This document shows positions 57,341 through 64,000 of a DNA stretch of 64,000 nt, one piece after another. Under the pieces are notes generated by a model, which was not told where the DNA came from, made no database searches, and saw nothing but the letters and a program-made list of their open reading frames with translations. This DNA comes from Halobacteria archaeon AArc-dxtr1. GTDB taxonomy: Archaea > Halobacteriota > Halobacteria > Halobacteriales > Natrialbaceae. How positions within the stretch are numbered: position 1 is the first letter of the stretch; each line of letters begins with the position of its first letter. Made by a program: the position numbers and the translations under genes. Location: NCBI GenBank assembly GCA_025517425.1, contig JAOPJY010000002.1, positions 124,001-188,000 on the forward strand, read 5' to 3'.

Positions 57341-58573
57341 ATGACAGATGAGTTCGACGTGGTGATCGCCGGGGCCGGTCCCGCGGGCGCCCAGTGTGCA
57401 CGGGATCTCGCGGCCCGGGACTACGACGTCGTCGTCCTCGAGACGGAGGCCGAATCGGTGTTCCCGAAGACGAGCAACAAGTCCACTGCAGGGACGTTCT
57501 ACTCGATGATGACGGCGTTCGGAGTGCCCGACGACGTGGTGATGAACTACACCGACAACGTGGTCCTCGAGTCGCCGAACAACCACTACGTCCAGGAGCA
57601 TCCGGGTGCCGTACTCGAGTTCGCAGACTTCAAGCGGTGGCTGGTCGCCGAAGGACGCGAGGAGGGCGCGGAGTACCGGTTTGACTCCCACGTCCGGGAG
57701 CCGATCCTCGAAGGCGACGAGCCCGTCGGCGTCCGGTACAACGGCGACGAAGAGGTCTACGGCGAGATCGTCGTCGACGCGACGGGGCCGAGCGCGCCGC
57801 TGGCGAAGAATCTCGGCGTGAGCGATCTCAAGAGCAAGAACCACGCTATCGGTATCGAGTACGAGTTCGAGGGCGTCGACGTCGACCACCCCGATTTCGC
57901 GGACTTGACCGACGGGATGATGCTCCGACTCGATCACGACCTCGCGCCTGGGGGCTACTCCTGGATCTTCCACACCGGCGGCGACACCGCGAAGGTCGGT
58001 CTCTGTTACATCCGCAACGAAGACTATCACCGGCACGGACGAGACGACTTCAGCATCGACGACTACCTCGAGTACTGGACGGATACCGACCCGCGATTTG
58101 CTAACGCGACGCGCCTCGACGAGAAGATGCACCGCGGCTCGGCGCACATCCAGCCGCCTGGAACGATGCACACGGACCGGTTCATGGCCATCGGCGACAC
58201 CGTCCCGACCGTCGACCCGCTCTGGGGCGAGGGGATCAACACGTGTATGCGATCCGGGCGTGCGGCCGCGATCGCCGCCGACTACTGCATGGGCCACGAG
58301 AACACGCCGCCGACCGCCGAGAACCTCGAGATCTACGACACGCTCTGGCACCGTGACGCCGCTCCGAACATGCAGTCGCGACTCTGGATGACGAAGCTGC
58401 TCTATTTCGCCTCGAACGAGCGCTACGACCAGCTGATGGCCGACCTCTCGAAGATGGACGAAGACGCCCTCGCGAAGGCGAACAACGGGAGCGTCCGCGG
58501 CGTTCTGAAGCTATTACACCTGCGAGATCTGCCGATGCTGGCGAAGTTCGCTCGGTATCAGCTCACCCGGTAA
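57341..58573 (+). CDS. Geranylgeranyl reductase family flavoprotein
   Basis: A 410-residue FAD-dependent oxidoreductase. The FAD dinucleotide fold is FDVVIAGAGPAGAQCARDLA near residues 5-24. A family substrate-side motif PLWGEGINTCMRSGRAAAIA (about 290-310) corresponds to the YxWxFPx8GxG-type and late FAD region of geranylgeranyl reductases. The closest role is saturation of geranylgeranyl chains in archaeal lipids (digeranylgeranylglycerophospholipid reductase). Haloarchaea have several paralogues, so the substrate is uncertain. A good TATA-like box sits about 30 nt upstream. It is monocistronic. Confidence 0.8.
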   Translation: MTDEFDVVIAGAGPAGAQCARDLAARDYDVVVLETEAESVFPKTSNKSTAGTFYSMMTAFGVPDDVVMNYTDNVVLESPNNHYVQEHPGAVLEFADFKRWLVAEGREEGAEYRFDSHVREPILEGDEPVGVRYNGDEEVYGEIVVDATGPSAPLAKNLGVSDLKSKNHAIGIEYEFEGVDVDHPDFADLTDGMMLRLDHDLAPGGYSWIFHTGGDTAKVGLCYIRNEDYHRHGRDDFSIDDYLEYWTDTDPRFANATRLDEKMHRGSAHIQPPGTMHTDRFMAIGDTVPTVDPLWGEGINTCMRSGRAAAIAADYCMGHENTPPTAENLEIYDTLWHRDAAPNMQSRLWMTKLLYFASNERYDQLMADLSKMDEDALAKANNGSVRGVLKLLHLRDLPMLAKFARYQLTR

Positions 58574-58623
58574 GCTGGGGCCGAGACGGTACGTGTGTCG
58601 AACGGGAACGCGATCTGTGCCGA

Positions 58624-59364
58624 TCAGACGTCCTCAGGGAGCCAGCCGCCGTCGACTTCGATATTCTCCCCGCTCGTGTACGTGTTTTCGGGATCGAGGA
58701 AGAACAGCAGGGGACGAACCAGATCGTCGAAGCTGGCCGGGCGACCGCGCGGGAGCTCGTCGGGGAACTCGTCTGAGTTTTCGACCACGTACGGAGAGAC
58801 GGCGTTGACCGTGATTCCGTCGTCGGCCGTATCGGCGGCGAGCATCCGGGTGAACTGGATGACGCCGGCCTTGGCGAGAAAGTACGGGAAGTTCTTGGGG
58901 TTGACGAGGCCCTTCTCCGCGGAGGCGTAGCCAATATTCACGATTCGACCGTACCCCCGCTCGCGCATTCCGGGCAGAACGCGCTTCGAGCAGAGGTAGG
59001 TTCCGTTGACGTTCGTCTCGATGACGCGGTTCCAGGTCTCGACGTCGAGTGCTTCCCAGTGGGCGGGCGCGAAGTCGCCGACGTTGTTGACGAGGACGTC
59101 GACGCCGCCGAGATCGGCCTCGATCGCAGACACGAGCCCGTCAACACTCTCCGGATCGGTGACGTCGCCCTGGACGGTGATCGCGTCGCCGGCGCCCCGG
59201 TCTGCCGCCTCGGCTGCGACCTCGCGGGCGGCGTCGGCGCTCGTGTGGTAGTGGACGGCGACGTTCGCACCACAGTCGGCCGTCGAAAGCAGCAGCTCGC
59301 GGCCGACGCCGCGTCCGCTGCCGGTGACGAGGACGGTCTGACCCGTGAGATCCGGCTGGTACAT
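58624..59364 (-). CDS. Short-chain dehydrogenase/reductase
   Basis: A 246-residue Rossmann oxidoreductase. The cofactor loop is TGSGRGVGRELL. Classical SDR motifs NNVGDFAP (N-N-x-G), Ser in GRIVNIGYASAEKG, and the catalytic Y-x3-K in PYFLAKAGVIQFTRML follow. The C-terminal DPENTYTSGENIEVDGGWLP is typical of FabG-like enzymes. NADP(H) preference is suggested by the acidic-poor second strand but not certain. It is close to the flavoprotein (convergent) and divergent from a ROK kinase; a shared pathway is possible but unproven. The substrate is unknown. Confidence 0.92.
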   Translation of the reverse strand: MYQPDLTGQTVLVTGSGRGVGRELLLSTADCGANVAVHYHTSADAAREVAAEAADRGAGDAITVQGDVTDPESVDGLVSAIEADLGGVDVLVNNVGDFAPAHWEALDVETWNRVIETNVNGTYLCSKRVLPGMRERGYGRIVNIGYASAEKGLVNPKNFPYFLAKAGVIQFTRMLAADTADDGITVNAVSPYVVENSDEFPDELPRGRPASFDDLVRPLLFFLDPENTYTSGENIEVDGGWLPEDV

Positions 59365-59564
59365 ACCTCGCCGTCGGACAGCCGGCGGGTTAGGTCTTTA
59401 GTTCACCCCGCCGCAGGACCGGTTTCGACGTTCAGTGGCGGCCGAACGGGGCTGTAAGCGTCAGCTACCGGGGTTCCGACCGGAACGAGTCAACGGGGGC
59501 CGGATCGCCGCGGCTGAGTACAATATGTGTAGTTAAGTATGGCGACGGCAGTCCCTAGGGTAGG

Positions 59565-60542
59565 ATGGACTACTATGCGGGCGTCGATCTCGGCGCGACC
59601 AACGTCCGTGCGCTCGTCGCCGAGGACGATGGGACGACGGTTGGCACGAGCCGTCGCGCGACGCCGCACGGCCCGACCGGAATCGACGTGACGGAAGGCG
59701 TCCTCCTGACGCTGCGGGAGGCCTGCGACGACGCCGGAATCGACCCCACCAAAGTCGTAGCCGCGGGCATCGGCTCGATCGGCCCGTTCGACCTGGCGGA
59801 GGGGATGGTGATCGATCCGGCGAACCTGCCCGATACGATCGATCGGATCCCCCTGACCGGCCCCATCGAGAAGTTGATCGATAGCGAGGAGGTGTACCTT
59901 CATAACGACACCACCGCGGGCGTGATCGGCGAGCGGTTCCACGCCGCCCGCAATCCCGACGACATGGTGTACGTGACGATTTCCTCGGGGATCGGCGCCG
60001 GTGTCTGCTGTGACGGCGAGATCTTAGACGGATGGGACGGGAACGTCGGTGAGATCGGCCACTGGCTCGTCGATCCTCGCGAACGCCTCCAGTGTGGCTG
60101 TGGACACGCCGGCCACTGGGAGGCCTACTGTTCGGGCAACGGGATCCCGAACTACGTACGAATGATCGCAGAAGACGATCCGACGATCGACACCGATCTG
60201 CCCCTCGAGGACCCCGACTTCACGGCCAAAGATGTCTTCGAACACGCCGGCTCGGACGAGTTGGCCGACTACGCGATCGAGCAGGTCGCCTACTGGAACG
60301 CGCTTGGAATCGCAAACGTGGTCCACGCGTTTGCCCCCATTCTCGTCTCCGTCGGGGGCGCCGTCGCGATCCACAACGAGGAACTGGTCGTCGATCCGAT
60401 CGCCGAGCGCGTCTCGGAGATGGTGATGGCGAACGTCCCCGAGATCCGGCTGACGACACTGGGTGACGATGTCGTTCTGGAAGGCGCACTCGCGAGCGCG
60501 CTCACCGCTGGGACGGGCGATCGGCGGTACCTCGACCACTGA
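59565..60542 (+). CDS. glk: ROK family sugar kinase (glucokinase-like)
   Basis: A 325-residue cytosolic kinase. The N-terminal ATP motif DYYAGVDLGATNVRALVAED and the catalytic-Asp segment EEVYLHNDTTAGVIGE are clear. The glucose-binding region is GEIGHWLVDP. The ROK zinc site appears as CGCGHAGHWEAYC: the last Cys of the usual C-x-C-G-x2-G-C is replaced by His. Archaeal ROK kinases of this type act on glucose, but other hexoses cannot be excluded. An AT-rich tagttaagtatgg precedes the ATG at about -35. A perfect stem-loop follows the stop. Confidence 0.82.
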   Translation: MDYYAGVDLGATNVRALVAEDDGTTVGTSRRATPHGPTGIDVTEGVLLTLREACDDAGIDPTKVVAAGIGSIGPFDLAEGMVIDPANLPDTIDRIPLTGPIEKLIDSEEVYLHNDTTAGVIGERFHAARNPDDMVYVTISSGIGAGVCCDGEILDGWDGNVGEIGHWLVDPRERLQCGCGHAGHWEAYCSGNGIPNYVRMIAEDDPTIDTDLPLEDPDFTAKDVFEHAGSDELADYAIEQVAYWNALGIANVVHAFAPILVSVGGAVAIHNEELVVDPIAERVSEMVMANVPEIRLTTLGDDVVLEGALASALTAGTGDRRYLDH

Positions 60543-60553
60543 GCTATACAGGT

Positions 60554-60572
60554 CGGGCGGCGATGCCGCCCG
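60554..60572 (+). terminator. Perfect stem-loop after the ROK kinase gene
   Basis: CGGGCGGC (60554-60561) pairs with GCCGCCCG (60565-60572) across a 3-nt loop, 11 nt past the ROK kinase stop. The nearest T run (gtttctt) is 20 nt further on, so termination is plausible rather than clear. Confidence 0.4.
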
Positions 60573-60618
60573 CGAGAGCGACCGGGCGTTTCTTATCCAG
60601 CGCTGACGTGGCGAGCGT

Positions 60619-61974
60619 ATGCGCCGGCGAACGGCGATTCGGGCGATCGGTGCCACCGGAGCGGCCGCACTGGGGACGAGCGTCGCCGGCTGCACCGACG
60701 CCGCACCAAATGGGAGCAACGGCGAGAACGGGAGCGACGAGAACGGCGAGGACGGACCGTACGAGCCCCTGGGGTCGGTCTCGCTAGAAGGCGCCGCGGA
60801 GGCGGTCGTCGGCGATGGCGGAGAGACCGCCTACGTCGCGGGTATCGACGGCATCGCCACCGTCGACGTCGTGGATCCGGCATCGCCGACCGTGCTCACC
60901 GAGCGAACCGACCTGCTCGGCGACTGGAACGAGGACGGAACGTTCACCGACATCTTGGACGTGAAAGTCGACGGCGACCGACTCGCCGTCCCGGGCCCGG
61001 CGAATCAGCAGGGGAGCAGCGTCTTTCACGGATTCGTGCTGTACGACGTGAGCGATCCCGCCGATCCCGAGCCGGTCGGCGAGCCCTACGAGACCGAGTA
61101 CCCCATCCACAACTGCTTCCTCCGAGACGAGCGGCTCTACGTCGTTGCGAACGACGAGGAGGGCAATCCACTGGTGATCTTCGACGTCAGCGGCGACGAA
61201 ATCGAGGAGATCGGGCGCTGGTCGCTGCTCGACGTCGACCCCGACTGGGCCGACGTCCACTGGCTGTTGCGCTACCTCCACGACGTCTACGTCCACGACG
61301 ATCTGGCGGTGCTTGCCTACTGGAACGCGGGGACGATCCTCCTCGACGTGAGCGATCCCACCGAGCCGGCGTTCGTCTCGCGGCTCTCCGAGACGGATCT
61401 CGAGACCCAACGCGACCGCAGCGGAAACCGGGAGGCCGTCCGGACCGCACAGCTCGGCTTACCCGGCAACGACCACTACTCCGCGGTCGACGAGACGGGC
61501 GAACTACTGGCGATCGGCCGGGAGGCCTGGGTGACGAACCAGAGCGCGGCCGATCGGCCCGGCGGGATCGATCTCTACGACCTGACGGATTCCGCCGAGC
61601 CGGAGTATCGGTCCACGATCGAGGCGCCCCGCGGAGCCGACGAGCGCTACGATAGCGAGCCGTGGACGACGGCGCACAACTTCGAACTCCGTGACGACGT
61701 CCTCCACGCCTCGTGGTACCAGGGCGGCGTGACGCTGCACGACGTGAGCGATCCCGCCGACCCCACAGAGCGTGCCCAATGGCACGAGCCGCTCTCGGCG
61801 TCGTTCTGGACCGCACGCGTCGCCCAGCCCGGCGAGACGTTCGTCGCCAGCTCGACCGGCTATACGAACGCCGACCGACCGGAAAGCGCGCTGTACACGT
61901 TCCCGATTCGCGACGGCGAACAGGCAGATCCGGTCGCACTCGACGATCCAGCCGTCTTCGAGGACGACGACTGA
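60619..61974 (+). CDS. LVIVD-repeat Tat lipoprotein
   Basis: A 451-residue exported protein. The N-terminus MRRRTAIRAIGATGAAALGT, with lipobox VAGC at about 23-26, shows Tat export and lipid anchoring. An Asn/Gly/Glu-rich spacer follows. The body contains at least five LVIVD-type motifs (ATVDVVDPASPTVL, VLYDVSDPADPEPV, LLDVSDPTEPAF, DLYDLTDSAEPEY, LHDVSDPADPTE), which build a beta-propeller on the cell surface. The LVIVD family has no defined enzymatic activity. It follows the ROK kinase, but the stem-loop and about 75 nt suggest a separate promoter (tttcttatcc). Confidence 0.88.
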   Translation: MRRRTAIRAIGATGAAALGTSVAGCTDAAPNGSNGENGSDENGEDGPYEPLGSVSLEGAAEAVVGDGGETAYVAGIDGIATVDVVDPASPTVLTERTDLLGDWNEDGTFTDILDVKVDGDRLAVPGPANQQGSSVFHGFVLYDVSDPADPEPVGEPYETEYPIHNCFLRDERLYVVANDEEGNPLVIFDVSGDEIEEIGRWSLLDVDPDWADVHWLLRYLHDVYVHDDLAVLAYWNAGTILLDVSDPTEPAFVSRLSETDLETQRDRSGNREAVRTAQLGLPGNDHYSAVDETGELLAIGREAWVTNQSAADRPGGIDLYDLTDSAEPEYRSTIEAPRGADERYDSEPWTTAHNFELRDDVLHASWYQGGVTLHDVSDPADPTERAQWHEPLSASFWTARVAQPGETFVASSTGYTNADRPESALYTFPIRDGEQADPVALDDPAVFEDDD

Positions 61975-62125
61975 GCGAGAGCGGCGGATATCGACACAGA
62001 ACCGGCGACGCTGACGTTGACACCGGACTCAGCGACGCTGACGTCACCTCCCGTATGTGCCAGATTGTCACGAACGTTCGGACGCAGCGCAACCTATTCT
62101 TTTCTCGAGCCCGAAACCCCCGATA

Positions 62126-62494
62126 ATGAGCGAGTCAGAGGTCGAGGGGGCGACGCTTCGCGAGCGCGTCGAGAAGTGGATGGCCCGAGAGATGCCGATC
62201 ATCCAGATGCACGGCGGGACGAGTGCGGTCCGCGAGGCCAACCCCGAGACTGGCGAGGTGATCATCGAACTCGGGGGCGGCTGTAGCGGCTGCTCCGTGA
62301 GCGACGTCACCACGGGCAACATCGAAGCGGAGCTGTTGCAGTGGCCCGAAATCGACGAGATCACGGTCCGCGTTCCAGACGCGCGCGAGGATCTCGGCGG
62401 TCCTGACCAGCCCGAATCGATCATGGGCGTCGACAGAACCGAAGGCGGGCGCGGCGACTGGGGCTCGTCGAATCCCGGCAAGGACCACCTCTGA
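62126..62494 (+). CDS. NifU C-terminal-type Fe-S scaffold protein
   Basis: A 122-residue protein. The Nfu domain (about 8-90) has the GGGCSGCSVSDVTTGNIEAE block with the CxxC pair that holds a bridging [4Fe-4S] cluster between two subunits. The final 30 residues (GGPDQPESIMGVDRTEGGRG, then DWGSSNPGKDHL) are a polar tail common to haloarchaeal versions. It should transfer Fe-S clusters to apo-proteins, working with the SUF system elsewhere in the genome. The ATG at 62126 suits the domain start. An AT-rich box (acctattcttttc) lies about 30 nt upstream. Confidence 0.9.
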   Translation: MSESEVEGATLRERVEKWMAREMPIIQMHGGTSAVREANPETGEVIIELGGGCSGCSVSDVTTGNIEAELLQWPEIDEITVRVPDAREDLGGPDQPESIMGVDRTEGGRGDWGSSNPGKDHL

Positions 62495-62618
62495 GAGACA
62501 GGTTACCTGGGGCCGACGACGTTCGGACGGACGCGAGTGCTGTCTCCGAGCCACTGTGTGACACGGGCGGCCAGTTTTGGGAACGCCTATACGCGTTTAG
62601 TCACCTATTGTTCAGGTA

Positions 62619-62672
62619 ATGACCACGACGACGAGCCAACGCCCGGCGGCAGGGGGTGGCCAGAATGGCTGA
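62619..62672 (+). CDS. Putative 17-residue Thr-rich leader peptide before the ACT/hom operon
   Basis: ATG at 62619 opens a short frame encoding MTTTTSQRPAAGGGQNG and stopping with TGA at 62670-62672. It lies about 29 nt below a TATA-like cctata (62586-62591), so its ATG could be the 5' end of a leaderless mRNA. Its stop overlaps the start of the downstream ACT gene, whose ATG is at 62665, and a Shine-Dalgarno-like GGGGGTG (62652-62658) lies inside it. Four consecutive Thr codons before a threonine-pathway operon recall bacterial leader peptides. Translation is unproven. Confidence 0.35.
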   Translation: MTTTTSQRPAAGGGQNG

Positions 62673-63312
62673 GGAACCGCTCCCCAGCGCGACGGTCGGC
62701 ACCGACGCGGTGGCGACGGACGGTGGCGAACGCGAGAACGACACCGGACACGACGAAGCGGACGACGAACACGAGGGTGACGAGCCCGAGACGGACGGCG
62801 GCGTGCGCGCGTACACCGTCCGTCTGGAGCTCGTCGACGAGCCCGGCGAGCTGCTGCGAGCGCTCCATCCGATCGCTGACAACGGCGGAAACCTGCTCTC
62901 GATCCACCACGAGCGCGGGAATATTACGCCACGAGGGCACATCCCCGTCGAGGTCGACGTGGAATGTCCGCCGGATCGGTTCGACGGGATCGTCGAGGCG
63001 CTTCGAGATGCCGGCGTCAACGTCATTCAGGCCGGCGAGGAGCGCTACGGCGATGAGTTGAGCGTCGTCCTCTCGGGCCAGCTCGTCGACACCGATCTCT
63101 CGGATACGCTCTCTGCGATCGAAGACGAGGCGGGTGCCGTCGTCCTCGACCTCTCGCTTGCCGCACCGGAAGGAACGAACGGTGTCGCCAGTGCTCGGAT
63201 CCGGCTGGCAATCGGCTCCGGACGCACTGAGGCGGTGCTGTCGGCGATCCGCGAGTTGGGCGAGCGAAAGGGACTCACCGTCGTCGAACCGCTGCCAGGG
63301 GGTGAGGCCTGA
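62665..63312 (+). CDS. ACT-domain regulatory protein linked to homoserine dehydrogenase
   Basis: A 215-residue soluble protein. After an acidic disordered N-terminus (about 1-45), an ACT-type amino-acid-binding domain begins VRAYTVRLELVDEPGELLRA, LHPIADNGGNLLSIHHERGN. A second, weaker alpha/beta unit (YGDELSVVLSGQLVDTDLSD ... TVVEPLPGG) follows. ACT domains sense amino acids, here most likely threonine, isoleucine or methionine. Its TGA overlaps the ATG of hom by one base (TGATG), so the two are co-translated. ATG 62665 has a Shine-Dalgarno-like GGGGGTG six bases upstream. A GTG at 62656 is an alternative. Confidence 0.85.
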   Translation: MAEEPLPSATVGTDAVATDGGERENDTGHDEADDEHEGDEPETDGGVRAYTVRLELVDEPGELLRALHPIADNGGNLLSIHHERGNITPRGHIPVEVDVECPPDRFDGIVEALRDAGVNVIQAGEERYGDELSVVLSGQLVDTDLSDTLSAIEDEAGAVVLDLSLAAPEGTNGVASARIRLAIGSGRTEAVLSAIRELGERKGLTVVEPLPGGEA

Positions 63313-64000
63313 TGCGACTGGCCATCCTGGGTGCCGGCTCCGTCGGCACGTCCGTCGCGGAGCTGGCCGGCGAGTACGGCCACGAGGTCGTCGCGTTCGC
63401 AGATTCGAGCAGCGCTGCGGTCGACGACAACGGGATCGATGTCGAGCGCGCACTCGAGCGAAAGGCAGGCGGTGAAGACGTCGGCTCTGCCGACCCAGAA
63501 TCGGCGTTCGACGCCGACTACGACGTGCTCGTAGAGGTGACGCCGACGACCTTGGGCGACGCCGAGCCCGGCTTCTCTCACGTGAAGCGAGCGCTCGCTG
63601 ACGACAAACACGTCGTGCTCGCGAACAAGGGTCCCGTCGCCGAACGATACGAAGAGCTTCGTGAACTCGAGGCCGAGAGTGCGGGCTCGATCCGGTTCGA
63701 GGCGACCGTCGGCGGCGCGATTCCGATCCTCTCGACGATCGAGGACACGACGCCAGAAGCCGTGACCGCGGTTCGTGGCGTCCTGAACGGAACGGCAAAC
63801 TTCATCCTGACGCGGATGGCCGCGGAGGGACTAGACTACGAGCACGTCCTTGCAGAGGCCCAGGACCTGGGCGTGGCGGAAGCCGATCCGACGTTCGACG
63901 TCGACGGCACCGACGCCGCACTCAAGTTCGTGATCTTAGCGAACGTCCTCGCCGACGGCGGTTTCGCGCTCGAAGACGCCACCGTCGACGGGATCGAAAC
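63312..64000 (+). CDS. hom: Homoserine dehydrogenase (5' part, runs off the window)
   Basis: About 229 codons are visible, reading open to the right edge. The enzyme reduces aspartate semialdehyde to homoserine for threonine and methionine synthesis. The NAD(P)-binding fold begins MRLAILGAGSVGTSVAELAG. The family signatures VLANKGPVAERYEEL, GGAIPIL and GVLNGTANFILTRM, and the catalytic region EADPTFDVDGTDAALKFVIL, are all intact. The ATG overlaps the stop of the ACT-domain gene, implying strict co-expression and possibly a regulatory subunit role for that protein. The C-terminus cannot be judged. Confidence 0.95.
   Translation, partial: MRLAILGAGSVGTSVAELAGEYGHEVVAFADSSSAAVDDNGIDVERALERKAGGEDVGSADPESAFDADYDVLVEVTPTTLGDAEPGFSHVKRALADDKHVVLANKGPVAERYEELRELEAESAGSIRFEATVGGAIPILSTIEDTTPEAVTAVRGVLNGTANFILTRMAAEGLDYEHVLAEAQDLGVAEADPTFDVDGTDAALKFVILANVLADGGFALEDATVDGIE

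Noticed and set aside
62605-63798. 397-codon minus-strand frame over the ACT and hom genes
   Set aside because: Arg-rich translation without domains. Both plus-strand genes carry clear family motifs and overlap by one base.
1-64000. CRISPR array, rRNA operon, replication origin or riboswitch
   Set aside because: No regularly spaced repeats, rRNA sequence, orc1/cdc6 gene with origin repeats, or recognisable riboswitch core was seen on either strand.

Overview
This window is chromosomal DNA of a halophilic archaeon (class Halobacteria). The GC content is high and most proteins are acidic. Several genes are specific to this group: DUF7344 and Bat-type HTH regulators, a HalOD1 domain, DUF5305, CdrS/CdrL with FtsZ2, GfcR, and twin-arginine lipoproteins. 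Archaeal core genes are present too: L15e, S24e, S27ae, ABCE1, Rio2, a Kae1-Bud32 fusion and archaeal RNase HI. Many start codons lie 20-35 nt below an AT-rich box, as expected for mostly leaderless transcripts. I cannot assign a genus from the sequence alone.

Layout. 0-11.2 kb: an M20 peptidase, a FilR1-type regulator, a PIN-ATPase-KH protein followed by a duplicated copy of its own 3' end, a PQQ-like lipoprotein overlapping an HtpX-like protease, small membrane and HTH proteins, and a DUF5305 / signal peptidase I / DUF7344 group. 11.2-18.3 kb: housekeeping genes (EMC6-like, abce1, thrS, gfcR, usp, rpl15e). 18.3-20.2 kb: an AT-richer accessory patch with a VapBC-like PIN toxin-antitoxin pair and a truncated IS4-type transposase. 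20.2-28.4 kb: rio2, nfo, a methyltransferase, ncsA, then the cell-division locus cdrL-cdrS-ftsZ2 with a conspicuous inverted-repeat array, and a tRNA-Tyr. 28.5-41 kb: aldo/keto reductase, a C-terminally anchored surface protein, kdgK-mutL-kdgA, a YihY-type membrane protein, rnhA and mutS. 41-46.1 kb: a regulator-rich accessory segment around thiD, with DUF7344 proteins, two divergent Bat-like HTH proteins, and HalOD1. 46.1-64 kb: msrB, a second YihY protein, a ribosomal/KEOPS group (rps24e, rps27ae, kae1-bud32), a beta-propeller protein, uvrA, usp, a geranylgeranyl reductase-like flavoprotein, an SDR, a ROK sugar kinase, an LVIVD lipoprotein, a NifU-type scaffold, and an ACT-domain gene overlapping homoserine dehydrogenase, which runs off the right edge.

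Functional links. GfcR, KDG kinase, KDG aldolase and the ROK kinase belong to sugar catabolism through the semi-phosphorylative Entner-Doudoroff route. MutS, MutL, UvrA, Nfo and RNase HI give a DNA-repair theme. The most notable observations are the three-pair GTAAGAC operator array before cdrS-ftsZ2; a 90-bp tandem copy of a gene 3' end that differs only at synonymous positions; a 17-codon threonine-rich mini-ORF overlapping the start of the ACT/homoserine dehydrogenase operon; and a mirror-image operator between two divergent Bat-like regulators. No CRISPR array, rRNA gene, replication origin or complete insertion sequence was seen.
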